Source: Lathyrus oleraceus (lineage: Eukaryota; Streptophyta; Magnoliopsida; Fabales; Fabaceae). From it: DNA of 64,000 nt. Made by a program: the position numbers and the translations under genes. Below the pieces are notes generated by a model. That model ran no database searches and was not told the DNA's origin. It saw nothing but the letters and a program-made list of their open reading frames with translations. Shown here in pieces: positions 47,411 to 59,297 of this stretch (the stretch's first letter is position 1; each line of letters opens with the position of its first letter). The stretch lies in contig NC_066580.1 of NCBI RefSeq assembly GCF_024323335.1, positions 85,359,391 through 85,423,390 of the forward strand, read 5' to 3'.

Positions 47411-49263
47411 TTATTCTACTGCTATTTTTACTTCTTGCAATATTGGCTTATATTTTTTCAAATACTTGCCATTTATCTTTAAGATTCTCTCGTCTTTTCC
47501 TATCTCTTCAATTTCATACGCACCATTTGAAAAACTTTTCAAAATCTGGAAAGGTCCTTCCCACTTAGGAGACCATTTTCCCATTAATCTATCTTTTCGA
47601 TCCATAGGAAGGATTACTTTCCAAAAAGGATCACCAATTGAAAAGGTCTTGAATTTTACTTTCTTATTGTAAAACTTTTCGACTCTTTCTTTTTGTCTCT
47701 TTATTAGATCCAGCGCACACAACCTTTCTTCGTCTAAATCAACTAATTCGTCCATCATCATACTCCAATACATATCTGATGGGATTTCATGATGCCTTTG
47801 AACTCTAACTGATTGCAAATATATTTCGACTGGTAAAACTACATCATGTCCATAGGTCAACTTAAATGGAGTCGAATTCGTTGCTTCTTTTGGAGATGTT
47901 CGACAAGCCCACAAAACTTGATCTAAAATTTTATGCCAGTTTTTAGGTTTTCTCCCCACATGCTTTTTGATCAAATTTATCACTACCTTGTTGGCTGCTT
48001 CAACTTGTCCATTGGCTTGAGCATAGTAAGGTGTCGAAGTAAGGAGTTTAAATCCTGTTTCTTGTGCAAATTTCTGCATATTTTTACCAGTGAACACAAA
48101 TCCTTGATCTGTTGTTATTTTTTCTGGTATCCCAAATCTATAAATTATGTGCTTTTGGATAAAATCTATAACTACTTCTTGATCCACATTTACCAATGGT
48201 ATGGCCTCAATCCACTTAGTAAAATAGTCTATTCCAACCAAAATGTACTTTTGCCCTTTTGAAGAGGCTGGTCGAATTTCACCAATCAAGTATAAAGCCC
48301 AACCTCTAAATCGCCAAGGCTTTATAATTGAATGCAACTCACTTGCAGGAACATGTGGTATGCCTGCATGTATTTGACATTCCTGACAACCTTTTGCAAA
48401 TTCGACACAGTCCTTCAGCATTGCTGGCCAATACATTCCTTGTCGAAATAATAACCATTTCATTTTATGACCCTCTTGGTGTGCGCCACATGCTCCACTG
48501 TGCACATTCGACAAAGCTATGTAATCTTCATCTTCACCTAAGCATTTCAACAAGACTCCTTCTACAGTCTTTTTGAACAATTCGTTTCCAAAAAGTACAT
48601 AACTTAAAGCTCTGTATTTTACCTTTCTTTCGGCTTTCTGATTTGGGTCTTGCAGATAATCCTTGATGGGCTTTCTCCAGTCTTCAATTCCTGAATCATC
48701 TATATTGAATATCTCAAAATTTTCTTCGTCACCATATCCTAATCTTATTGACTCCAAATCTGATGGGGACAATTTGGTATATATGACTCTTCCTCTGACT
48801 TCAATGGCCTCTTCTAACTTTTCCTTCGACACTTTGTATCCAGACGCAAGTTGAGCAAGGTCATTTGCCTCTTGGTTCTCCACCCTGGAAATGTGCCTAA
48901 AGGCCACATTGTCGAATTCCTTGAGAAGTCTATTGGCTATTACAAAGTACATGATTAAATTTTCTTTCACACATTTATATTTTTTAGTCAACTGCTTTAT
49001 CACCAGTTCAGAGTCACCCATTATTTCGACTCTTGTTGCCCCCAATTTCAACAATATTTCAAGTCCAACAATCAAAGCTTCATATTCTGCTTCATTATTT
49101 GAACACAAACTTTCAACTTTGTACTTGAATTTTGTTAGAATTCTGTCAGGAGAAATAATCAACATCCTAACACCAGTTCCATTCTTATGACTGGAACCGT
49201 CGAAGTACAGTTTCCTTGGTTCTAATTCGACATACTCTACATTTTCATCTATAGAGTGGTCAG
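47411..49263 (-). CDS. Tat-lineage pol, RNase H and integrase part (partial, uninterrupted)
   Basis: Open from the junction with G at 49263 to the stop at 47413-47411, more than 600 codons without lesion. Archaeal-type RNase H: Asp in YFDGSS, Glu in EAEYEA, Asp in MGDSEL, then an ISRVENQEAN motif. Integrase: HHCC finger with AHQEG and CQECQ, DD35E core with Asp in GIDYFTKW, Asp in TTDQG and Glu in QVEAANK (35 residues apart by my count), then a GPF module with WEGPF. RT is missing because element G displaced it. Compared with A the residues differ widely, so this is a different Tat family. Its opposite-strand partner gene is heavily broken while pol is clean. Confidence 0.85.
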
Positions 49264-49447
49264 TGTCGCATTACGCGAAAAACCGGCGGGAAACGAAAAC
49301 AACAGAGCCGCCACCGTGCGTTATTTATCCCAAAAGAGGGAAAGGAAACGCTCGAAGAAAACCTGGAAAAGACATGGTCTCGCGACCAGAGAGAGATGGG
49401 ATCGGGAGTCGGTTATGCGAAGGGAAGGTATTAGCACCCCTACGCAT

Positions 49448-49463
49448 CCGCCGTACTCGACGG
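49448..49463 (-). promoter_or_regulatory. Conserved LTR hairpin 2, copy in G
   Basis: Minus strand CCGTCG-AGTA-CGGCGG, pairing with one G-U wobble. The stem sequence differs at several positions from CCTAGG in A, D and F, while the loop is the same. Confidence 0.6.
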
Positions 49464-49579
49464 GATCCACGCACAAAAGGAAGGATAAAGGTTGCTAAAC
49501 ACTGCTCAAACATCAAACACTGGCTGAAAAAGCCACAGAAACAAAAGAAACTAACTCGGCAGGATATCGCATCCTGAGC

Positions 49580-49993
49580 CTACGTAGTCTATCAGGCACA
49601 GACATCAGAGTCGACGTAGTTCAGGACAGGGGGGATTGTGCTCGCTAGGATGTCGCATCCTATGCATACGTATCTTCTCTGACTGGAGAAGAATCAGGGC
49701 ACTCGTAGCTCGGCTAACGCACGCCAAACAAAACCACACAGGAAATCGACTGCCAGTCGCTGGACTTATGTCAAACTCCACACAAAACAGGCAAACCTGA
49801 AATCCTAATGCCAATCGTTGAACTTACATCAGACTCCGAACCAAACACACGCACACTGGAAACCAACTGTCAATCGCTGGACTTAAGTCGGACTCTAACT
49901 CACACAAAGGGACAAAACAAAAAGGGTGTCCGGAGAGATCTGCTCATCTCCTGCCTACGTACCTCATCTGGTATGAGGATCAGGGCGACGTAG
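49580..49993 (-). repeat. Three copies of conserved LTR hairpin 1 in G
   Basis: Copies at 49580-49619, 49667-49709 and 49955-49993, each flanked by CTACG/CGTAG-type arms (one arm mutated in the middle copy). Inner stems differ: TCTTCTC/GAGAAGA in the middle copy, CCTCAT/ATGAGG in the last, weak in the first. The VNTR lies between copies 2 and 3. Confidence 0.5.
49740..49915 (-). repeat. LTR VNTR of G, about three units
   Basis: Plus-strand units carry GACTGCCAGTCGCTGGACTT and related text, about 60 bp each. Homologous to the arrays of A and F. Confidence 0.6.
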
Positions 49994-52991
49994 TTCCCCT
50001 ACGCAGGGACAAAGGACTAGCCTAACCAGATACAAAGGGAGACACAAACTACTAGGGAGACTACGACTCGAGCCTAGAAGTTATCATGCATACCATCCCT
50101 AAGTTAAGGTTGCTATCTAACTTGCACAGGGAGCAAGCTATCCTAAACAGCACAAACAGAGCAATCAATCACATCAAATAGCACACACTATATACAAACA
50201 AAGTGGGCTCACACAAGGTTAGGTTGTGAAACACAAGCCAACTGGAATCGGATGATGTTAGCTCTTAACCCTAACATTGAGAGTTAGGGTGAAGCAAGAT
50301 GAAATGGAGATGAGGGGTGTGCCTCATAAATCTTATCCCTGGTCAGGGAGAGCTTCAGATGAGAGAAGGTGTGGGAGTTCAGAAAGTGGGAACTCTCTCC
50401 ACAAGTAATGACTCTATAGATCTTGGGTTAATATCCACAATGCATCAACATGTAATGTGAGCAAAGTGATGACACACTGTCTAGCAGGAGATGGATTACA
50501 CATCTCTTTTATCTGCCAATTGCCTTACCAAAGGACTTTCCCTGCTTAGCACAAAAATAAACACACAAAAACATGGCCTCTTAAGGAGGACTTCAGACAG
50601 GTGCCTGACCCCATAACAGGCCAGGTCTTCCAGACTACATGAAGAAGAGAAATTATACCTCAATGCTTAAGCTATCAAGCAAAGCAAAAGCAAGTTCACA
50701 ATGAACTTAAGCAACTAATGTACTTGAAAATAATCCAACTCAATCAGTATACAACTCAAAAAGTCAAACAGACAACCAATGGTCAACAGTTAACAGACAT
50801 AGTCAAACAAGCAATGCAACAATGTGCAAGGCACAAGCTCAACTCAAATGAGCTAAAAGCAACCTACAAAACAAGTCAAGATTAGTCAACATTAACCAAA
50901 TAATCCAACTCAAGCAAATGAATCAATCTCCTCATGACCATATGCTTCTTAACCTGAAAACAAAGCTCAAACATAAGCACCAACCACTAGGACAAGGCCT
51001 AGGGTCAAAGAGGGAGAAATAATTCAAAACAGAACATGAAAATCCACATGAAGCAACCTTAATCAATTAAGAACGTCCTCCAAAAGGTTCCACATCAATA
51101 TCATGCACCAAAAGCATTTCACAAATCAAATAAGGCAAGGCATGCAAGTTGGAAGCACATTGAAACAACAGAATGAACAAATCCACATTAATTCCAAAAT
51201 GGTTCAATAAATCCCAAGAAAAATCATGTCTAAACAGAACACATCACATGATCAATACACCAAAAATCAAGGCATTTGGACAAGTCTAAGCATGGCAAAT
51301 AAATTCCATAAGGCAAGGTAAGCACAAACAAGCTCAACTAGGGCACAATTTGATACATCAACTTAACACAAGCCTAAAACAGAATTGACAAATGATAAAG
51401 ACTTCAAACAAATCCAAAACAAAATTCACAGTGTCTAGAAACAATGTGCAAAATTTCAAATCCATATGATACACAACCAGCATTTCACAAATCATTGAAG
51501 TTCATGACTATTCAAAAGTCCACAAATGATCATCCAGCAAGAAAAATACCAAACAAATCAGAAATGAATCCAAAAATTCCACAACAATTCATGATCAATC
51601 CTAACATCCATAAGAGGCATCATACAAACAATCACATCATTTGGCATTTATTTGACATGGCAAAGAAAATCATCAAGTTGAGCAAGCAAAGGTGTGACAC
51701 ACATTGTCAAACCTACATTAACCAGATCATATCTCAACAACCATAAATGCAAAAAATGCAAACTCAACACCAAAATGTCCAGCAAGATGTCTAGTTTAAG
51801 CATACCAAATTTCAGAATCATTGGATTAAAACTCATCATTTCACAAAGCAAATGGCAAGCAAGGTACCAAAAAGCACATGCATAAACAAACCCTAGGCAA
51901 AATTAAATTCCAACTGTGCACAATTTCTGGAAAAATACTCAAAAAAAACTAGACATGATGAGGAACAACATGCAAAAATTCCCAGGTCATTTGGATCATT
52001 AATCATGGAGTTATGAATTTTCTAAGTGAATGAAAAATTAAAAACACATGAAATGGCATGTATGAACATGGATGGAAGAAATGAATAAAATGAAGCAAGG
52101 CAATTTGGATTTGCCTCCACCAAGGATCGAACCGAGTGAAGTTTTGAATTGAGCGCGCCAGTTAAGTGAAACGCATCGTTTCACTTAACTGAGGTGGCAG
52201 TGGGAAGCGCTCTCGTCCAATCATTATGCCAAGCCAGCAACACGTTGGACCAATGCATGGAAATTAACACAAAAATGCATGCAGAATGGCGCTCATGAAG
52301 ATCAAACACGGCCTGGAAACAGAAACCCTAGCAAGTTCATCAATATTCATACGTGTTCTTCAGCTCAAGAACAATTGTGCCAGAAACGCAAAATAATTAT
52401 ATCATCATGTTCATCTTTCCATGCACAACACGAATTCACATCCAATTTAACCTAACTCTCACTAACATGAATGGATCGGGCAAGAGAAGTTTCACCTATC
52501 AAACTTAGAATCACAATAACTAACTCATTTCTCCATGGAAATTGATGATCAAAGCTCAATGCACTCAGTGTTAAAAGATCTACCACATGCATATAACTAT
52601 TTCATGAATTGTGAGAGTCGAATTCTAACCTTCAAGGAGATGCAGAACTGGATTTGATGGATTTAGGCTTGGCAATGCAGAAACAGATCTTCCTAAGCTC
52701 TCATATGATTGAATGGATGAATGTTGATAGCTCAATCTTGCTTGACATTGCTTAAATCTCCAACTGCCCCTAATGGATGCAACCTTCAACAGCTTCAAAT
52801 CAGCTCGAAACCTGATGGTTCTTGCTTCCAAAATGTTCAATTATGCTCGTGGATGAAGGATTAATCAAGAACAAGGCAAGGTTTATGAAGAAATTTGATG
52901 AAAAAGTGAGAGAACCAAGTGAAGAAAATGGTGAAAATGGATCTAGATCTGAGAATTATGAAGTGTTCCTCCCATTTTCTGTTATGCTTTG

Positions 52992-53000
52992 CCTTTTATA
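52992..53000 (-). promoter_or_regulatory. TATA box of LTR G
   Basis: Minus strand TATAAAAGG, about 1.0 kb into the LTR. Confidence 0.5.
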
Positions 53001-53994
53001 TGATGCCTTAATCATGTTGCTAATCACAATTAAGCCAATGCAATTGGAATTAGTGAAAACCAAATGTTTATGCAAATTTGCAAGTTCACCCTCATGTGTG
53101 TAAAGCAATGCAACAGTGCTCGAATTTGCTTGGAAATGTACTTAAAAAACCAATTTGGAGCCAAATGCATGTGTTAGAAGTGTGGACAATGCATAATTTT
53201 TGAATTTAAAAGTTCCCTCCAAAATTCAAATGAAAATGCCAATATTTTTATGATCAAAATGAATGGCTTATGATGCATGAATTGGATAGTGCATGTCAAG
53301 AGAGAAATGTTACAAAAAGAACCACTCCATTTGGCCTTATGGTTTGAAAGTTATGCATTCTTGAAGTTCAAATTAACTTGGAAATGATTGATCCATATCT
53401 TTTCAACCATACATGAGAAATTCACGATCTTGAACTTTTTGGAAATGGGAGATAAAGATCTTCAACTTTCATGTTGGAAAAAATTTCATTTGAAGCTTTC
53501 TTGATGATGTAATCTTGAGGATAAAACCTTTCCATTTTTGGCAATTTCAAATTACAGGTCACTTACGATTTTTGGAAACTTTTCATCTGACCTCAAATTC
53601 ATAATTGTTGATGTTTGAAATGTCAAATGAGACTTGTTTGAACATGAATGAGGCCTCTCTAACCATCTTCCACCTTCAAATCCATGATTGAATTGACAGT
53701 TGACTTTGGTTGACTTTCTAGGGTTTCAGATGAATTGCATCTTGACTGATGAGCTTTGAACATCCGACCTTTGGCCTTATCACTTCAAAATGATCCCTAG
53801 GTCATATGAACACAATGAACCCACCCTAGGGATTGCTTCAATAGGAAATGCACTTGCTTGCTTGCACAACTGGATCTCCTGACCAGTGTTTGCCTGATGA
53901 CTTGGCAATGGACAATGCAATGCTATGCAGTGGACAATGCAATGCTAATGAAAATGTATATACAAAATGGGAGGTGCAAATTTGAGGTGCTACA

Positions 53995-54007
53995 GCTGCC
54001 CCTATTC
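53995..54007 (-). other. Polypurine tract of element G
   Basis: Minus strand GAATAGGGGCAGC immediately before the LTR start TGTAGC. E has a similar GGGGGGCAATT before its TGTATA. Not purely purine, as in other Tat elements that I recall. Confidence 0.55.
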
Positions 54008-54224
54008 AATCAACTGGGAACCCGAACGGATGAGAGCAACGGCTGTCAGACTTTCAGGGTAAACAGGGATTGAATACTAAAGAAACGTAGAAATTTGCAC
54101 TCTGCGGGGATCCAACAGTAACTTCAACTGGGATCTGATATTTATTATTGGGGATTTTGATTTTTCTCTTTCAAAGGTACAGCCACATCCAGACATCGAA
54201 AGACGATGAATGGGAATAGAAATC

Positions 54225-54610
54225 ACAACTAGACGTCAACGGACGACTAGGAAAAACTCGACGTTTATCGAAACCAACGGAGAGGTAACCAGACATCAAC
54301 AGATGAATGGAAAAGAGAACACAACTAGATGTCAACTGACGACTAGGAAAAACTCGACGTTTATCGAAACCAATAGAGAGGTAACCAGACATCAACGGAT
54401 GAATGGAAAAGAGAACACAACTAGACGCCAACGGACGACTAGGAAAAACTCGATGTTTATCGAAACCAACGGAGAGGTAGACCAGACATCAACGGATGAA
54501 TGGAAAAGAGAACACAACTAGACGCCAACGGATGACTAGGAAAAACTCGACGTTTATCGAAACCAACGGAGAGGTAACCAGACATCAACGGATGAATGGG
54601 AAGACTCGAC
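54225..54610 (-). repeat. Tandem repeat, about 97-bp period, four copies
   Basis: The word ACAACTAGA(C/T)G(T/C)C starts at 54225, 54321, 54417 and 54514, spaced 96-97 bp. Units contain AAAACTCGACGTTTATCGAA and AACCAACGGAGAGGTA. Copies are more than 90 % alike by eye. Plus-strand reading frames through the array are open only because the unit lacks stops. Confidence 0.85.
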
Positions 54611-54637
54611 CAGACGTCAACGGACGAACGGGAGAAG

Positions 54638-54812
54638 CTCGACGTTTATCGACACCAACGGAGAAGGAAAAGCTCGACGTTTATCGACACCAACAGAGAA
54701 GGAGAAGCTCGACGGTTATCAACACCAACGGAGAAGGAGAAGCTCGACGTTTATCGAAACCAACGGAGAAGGAGAAGCTCGACGTTTATCGACACCAACG
54801 GAGAAGGAGACT
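54638..54812 (-). repeat. Tandem repeat, 35-bp period, five copies
   Basis: CTCGACG starts at 54638, 54673, 54708, 54743 and 54778, exactly 35 bp apart. The unit is a shortened form of the 97-bp unit (TTTATCGACACCAACGGAGA). Related looser copies continue to about 55260. Confidence 0.85.
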
Positions 54813-55414
54813 AGACATCAACGGATGAATGGAAAGGATATCAAATACTTGCAACCGGAAACCAGACAAGACGTTTACCGACGACGCTAATGGGGAACTC
54901 TGACTGGGGATCGACCAGACATTAACGAATGACTGGGGAATAGGATATACAATCAGACGTCAACGGACGAATGAGAAAAACTCAACGTTTATCGAAACCA
55001 ACGGAGAGGTAAATCCACTTGGGCAAAAGCTAATACAGCCAAACGTCATCAGACGATCGGGAAAAACTCAACGTTTATCGAAACCAACAGAGAGGTAATT
55101 CCTGGGGAAGGGTACAACTATACGTCGACGGACGAATAGGAAAAACTCAACGTTTACCGAAACCAACGGAGAGGTGACTCTGAGGGGAATGATACCACTA
55201 TACGTCAACGGACGAATAGGAAAAACTCAACGTTTATCGAAACCAACGGAGAGGTAGCCCACTGGGGATCAAGGTCACGACAGAGAGCAGAAAGGAAGGA
55301 ACACCAAGGATACCAGGTTGTAGGCATGAAACAGGTGACCGACCAAAGCATGAATTGGTTTGTGTTCCAAAACACTCATCATCCTGAAGAGGGCTAGAAA
55401 AGCAATCTTGCTAG

Positions 55415-56030
55415 AGGATGGACATTCGATTCCACAAGGAATACGAATCTTACTCAATTGGGGAAGCAAACAAAAGGTTCAACCAAAGAGTGCATGAGAT
55501 ATATTATCTATAGCCATCAAAACGTAGATAATATACTCGCATGGAAGATTATCCATAACCGGTTTGTAGGTTGTTAAATGGATAAATCGACCGACATCAT
55601 CCTGAATAGAGCGAAAGCAAACTTGTTAAAGGATGAACATTCGATTCCACAAGGAATACGAATCTTACTCTGCTGGAGAAGACAATCAAAAGATTGACCA
55701 AAGAGTGCATGAGATATATTATCTATAGCCGTCAAAACGTAGATAATATACTCGCCTGGAAGATTATCCATAACCGGGTTGCAGGTTGTTAAATGGATAA
55801 ATCGACCGACACCATCCTGAAGAGAGCGAAAGCAAACTTGTTAATGGATGGACATTCGATTCCACAAAGAATACGAATCTTACTCAACTGGGAAGGACAA
55901 AACTTCGACCAAAGAGCGCATGAGATATATTATCTATAGCCGTCAAAACGTAGATAATACACTCGCATGGGAGATTATCCATAACCGGGCTGTAGGTTGT
56001 TAAATGGATAAATCGACCGAAATCGAAAGG
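55415..56030 (-). repeat. Tandem repeat, about 215-bp period, three copies
   Basis: ACATTCGATTCCACAA occurs near 55423, 55638 and 55852, about 215 bp apart. Units include ATATATTATCTATAGCC and AACGTAGATAATA. The same words occur inverted in element A around 7230-7530. Confidence 0.8.
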
Positions 56031-56169
56031 CATCGGGATACCGAGACTAGGTATGCAAAGATGACCAATCAAAAGGAAGGGGAAGACCCGCTGGGGAATA
56101 AGATTGCTTAACCAAAGCAAACACCCGAAAGGGGAAAGGAATATCAATACCAACTGGGTAATGATAACC

Positions 56170-56580
56170 ACAAAGAGGGGATTACATCTACCGGTTAGTC
56201 GGCAGAAAACCACAGAAAAGCAACCGTCATCAACTAGGATGAGCACAAGGGTCGACTCCACAACAGGGGAGAACAGAGGATTCACATCTACCGGTTTGTA
56301 GGTAGAAGACCACATAGATAGGACTTACAACTACCGGTTCGTAGGTAGAAGCCAACTAACAGTCTATTGAGAGACAGAGTGAGAAAAAAGGATTTACAGC
56401 TACCGGGTAGTAGGTAGAAGACCGCAAAATCCGCCAACAACCAGAATGAAACCCAATGGTTACCTCTACTAGGGAACGAAAGTGGGATTTATAACTACCG
56501 GTTCGTAGGTAGAAAACCACAAAGATAGGACTTACAACTACCGGTTTGTAGGTAGAAGCCAACAAATTCCGCTGAAGATA
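56170..56580 (-). repeat. Short interspersed repeat ACTACCGG.T.GTAGGTAGAAG
   Basis: The block TACCGGTTCGTAGGTAGAAG or close variants occurs at about 56190, 56290, 56333, 56400, 56496 and 56540. It is the complement of the CTACCC...GGTAG repeats of element A (6180-6750). Confidence 0.7.
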
Positions 56581-58029
56581 AGATGAATGAGTGCCGGTTA
56601 GTGAGCAACTATTCATTTATACCACAGGGAAGCACAAGAGACAGGCATAAGTAAAACAGTTTAGGATCGATCCAAACAGGCAAACAAAATCAAGACTCAT
56701 CCTAATGAGGAAAGAACTCAATAGGGAAAACCCATCCCGTTATGTGTGTAGGGAGGGAACGAAAACAACCGTCATCCACGAGGATAAAACTCAGTGGGGA
56801 GCGTAGAAGGAAATGACAGACACTTTCTGCTTAAGGGGTCAACTCTACATGGAGAGATCAGACACACACCCACATCTGGTCGGGGAGGATCTACTGGAGA
56901 GATCTGTATCATAACTAGCAGGAGACAACCATCAACGGATACATGGCCAAAGGTGCAACATGAGTATCTGAATGTTATGATTATGCATGTATGCATTATA
57001 CCTAAAAAATGTATGATGAATGCTGACAAACAGACATGCTCAACACACAGGTCCAGGAATCAACCATCCGGCACCACTCTTCCAGAGGGAAAACCAAAGT
57101 CACCAGAGAGCCAAGAAAATCCACTGGAGACTGGGATATCAGGGGCCACAACATCCTGCAGGGGAGGAAGGCCACAATAGGCTTCCGGAGGGATCCTCAA
57201 TCACAGCCGGATAAAGGAGTTCACTATACAGGCAGACACGCCGCAACAACAACCCGTGCTGGAGATCAGAGATACCAAGAAGCAACCGGATCTCTGAGGA
57301 GGATAGATAGGCATTGATAAAGTTCATCATTCCAACAACTCCGCTGAGGATATCTATCCGAGGGAATGCCAGATTACTGGGATGTCAATCCACCAACTAC
57401 CGAATCCTCCAAAGAAAACCACCCATGCCGGGGAGAGGAAAAGATTGCTCTACTGGAGAGACGAAAATTGAAGTTTTCAATAAACACTCTGCTTGGGAAC
57501 TGGCCCACATAAGTATGTTCAAACAACAAACTTGCTGGGGATGCCCCACAATAGGGCTCAAACAACACTCTACTGGAGATGCACCACAATAGGGCTAACA
57601 GGGACTTGGAGGAAGAATGTTGCACTGCCGGGGACATGAAGATGAACAACTTCAACCAACACTGCATCAAGCAACCTCGCTAAGAAGAAACCATGAGAGG
57701 TTCTACAGGAAAAAGATACAGTCATGCTCGAGATACGAACAAATGTCTTACCTGTTGGTAATCATACCACCCTTGGGAGAGCACTGCGGATCTCCTAAGT
57801 ATCCTTCCATCATTGTGAATGTTCACTTTGTTTAAGAACAATTTTGTGAAAAATTTGTTTATTTTGAAAACAATGATACTTTATCAATTAAAACATGCAA
57901 AACATTTGTTGAGTCGAAACAAATAAGAGTGCAAATAATGGGATAAAAGCTCAAATCAGTGTGATGGAATGGTAGTCTGCAAAGGGCGAGACTCCATAGA
58001 TCTGTACAAGTTTGAAATCGGTGATATAT

Positions 58030-58130
58030 ATTGGAGAGGGCTACATTGAACATAATGTCCCTTTCTCTACCAATTTGAATCTCGATGTATCCGAAGCTTC
58101 AGTTGACGACGAATCGAGAATCCCTGACGG
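58030..58130 (+). repeat. Inverted copy of the RT-exon start in G
   Basis: On the plus strand it reads GAACATAATG then a degenerate copy of the RT-exon beginning, while the real exon of G is on the minus strand at 58870-59029. It is collinear with the copy at 4296-4397 of A. Confidence 0.6.
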
Positions 58131-58192
58131 ATGACAGATGTAGAACACAGTCTTGTCAAGATGCAGTTACTTGCCAAATCCCTAATTTTTGC

Positions 58193-58343
58193 CTAGATTG
58201 CCCCAGTGTGAGGTGCTCAATCTAGCGGGATGCAAATTCTTTTTCTCAATGTCTCTAACTTTTGCCTGGATCGCCCTTTCGGGTTTTCAATCCACCGAGA
58301 CGCTCCTTTTTGCCTAAGTCGCCCTTTGGGGTGTTCGACTTAG
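58193..58343 (-). ncRNA. Three consecutive hairpins at the start of the G 3' UTR
   Basis: Hairpin 1 (58343-58314): arms CTAAGTCG/CGACTTAG, fully paired, where A has two wobble pairs. Hairpin 2 (58293-58268): GGAT/ATCC around CCC-GAAA-GGG. Hairpin 3 (58225-58193): CTAGATTG/CAATCTAG. Same order and spacing as 4085-4233. Confidence 0.5.
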
Positions 58344-58363
58344 CGAGCTGTTTTACTTTTTTT

Positions 58364-58692
58364 TTAGGCGAAGTATTTCTTGACTGCATCTGGAATTCAC
58401 AGGAAGAGTGAACTTTTCCATCCATTGTTGTAATTGTCAAAGCACCGCCTGAAAAGGCTCTCTTGACAACATATGGACATTCATAGCTTAGGGTTCACTT
58501 GCCCCTGGAATCGGGCGCGAAAGACAAGACTTTCTTGAGCACAAGGTCACCTTCTCGAGTCTTGACCTTCTTATTGAATGCTTTCTTCACTCTCTGCTGA
58601 TATAACTGACCCTGACACATGGCAGTTAATCTCTTCTTTTTGATCAGATTCACTTGGTCGTAACGACTCTGAATCCATTCAGCATCAGTCAA
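58364..58692 (-). pseudogene. Ogre integrase C-terminal remnant in G
   Basis: Begins abruptly at LTDAEWIQSRYDQ, corresponding to about 3705 in A, and runs through the GPY region to a TAA at 58366-58364. A TGA at about 58495 replaces the Trp before the GPY module, and there is a small insertion near the end. No catalytic residue remains. Confidence 0.8.
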
Positions 58693-58869
58693 CTTGGGAC
58701 TTTGAGGGTGCTATTTTTATTTTGTTTCTTTCTTTCTTTCTTTTGATTTCGATTTCTTTTGATTTCTTTTGATGATTTTTTTTTTTTTGATTTTGCACCC
58801 TCCTCTTTCTTTTTTCTTTTTTTTTTCTTACATTTGTTTTTTTTAATGCCCCAGCTGGCTGTTCTGCTG
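58693..58869 (-). repeat. A/G-rich low-complexity filler at the pol deletion
   Basis: On the plus strand a TTTCTTTCTTTC/GATTTCTTTTG tract of about 150 bp lies between the RT N-terminus and the integrase C-terminus. It has no counterpart in A and replaces about 2.9 kb of pol. Confidence 0.75.
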
Positions 58870-59029
58870 ATTCTCGAGATGCAGCTGAGTGATCTTCTTT
58901 TCTTGCTCAAGAAGTCGGGAAATCTCATCAGGAATCCCTTCAACATCATCTTCTTCCGCTTCAAATACAGGGAATTCAAAATTGGGAGATGACGTCGGAT
59001 CATTATGTTCAATGGGTTTAAGAAACAAC
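58870..59029 (-). pseudogene. RT exon start, remnant in G
   Basis: From the splice acceptor the first about 53 codons match A (IEHNDP, FPVFEAEEDD, IPDEI) and then diverge into filler with a stop at 58843. This is only the leader ahead of the RT domain; no catalytic part remains. Confidence 0.8.
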
Positions 59030-59297
59030 CTGCATAATGATTTGAATATGAAAAGCTTTTTGGAAATCAAACAAGACAATCGTTATGCAGATGAAAAGAT
59101 TGCTTTTATTCTTGTTTTTTGGGGTTTTTTGTGATCACCAATTTCATGCAAAAAGCGAAAAGGGAAAACAAATGGAAAAACAAATGTTTTAACATGCTTT
59201 TATTTGAATGAAAATATCATTACTCAAATGCTGCCAACAATGTCATCACTTCTCCTTTTGGCATGGGAGAAGGGTTTTTAAACAAAGTGATTATTAC
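59030..59297 (-). other. Ogre gag-pro/RT intron of G (268 bp)
   Basis: Minus strand donor GA|GTAATA and acceptor ATGCAG|G at the same codon as in A and C. The splice sites are kept although pol is gone. Confidence 0.75.

Larger units (their letters stand above)
37300..49263 (-). mobile_element. Element E: Retand-like Tat-lineage Ty3/gypsy element with an antisense gene
   Basis: Read on the minus strand: archaeal-type RNase H, integrase (49263-47411), then an oppositely oriented multi-exon gene (43428-47313, +), a polypurine tract and the 3' LTR (43002 to about 37300, interrupted by solo LTR F). A gene in antisense between pol and the 3' LTR is known from Tat elements such as Retand. RT and gag are missing because element G cuts E at 49264. 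The motif TTCGA/GTCGAA is unusually frequent throughout E. The left boundary with D is uncertain by about 100 bp. Confidence 0.75.
49264..53994 (-). repeat. 3' LTR of element G (4,731 bp)
   Basis: Minus strand TGTAGCACCTCAAATTTG ... AATGCGACA. A different start from the A/D/F family, but long parts of the interior are homologous, for example 50220-50640 against 11040-11400 of A. Landmarks: TATA box (52992-53000), VNTR (49740-49915), three copies of hairpin 1 and one of hairpin 2. No gene. Confidence 0.85.
54008..58363 (-). other. Element G 3' untranslated region
   Basis: Counterpart of 4043-7701 in A, in the same order: hairpins nearest the integrase end, inverted RT-like segment, AT-rich spacer, minisatellites nearest the LTR. 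No gene is supported. The interval 56580-57790 is part of the same diverged repeat field, with recurring CTACTGGAGA- and GGGAA-like words and no clear period. Confidence 0.7.

Noticed and set aside
54210..54828. Overlapping plus-strand frames rich in Thr, Arg and Asn
   Set aside because: They follow the 97- and 35-bp tandem units; the repeats simply lack stops. No start context, no domain.
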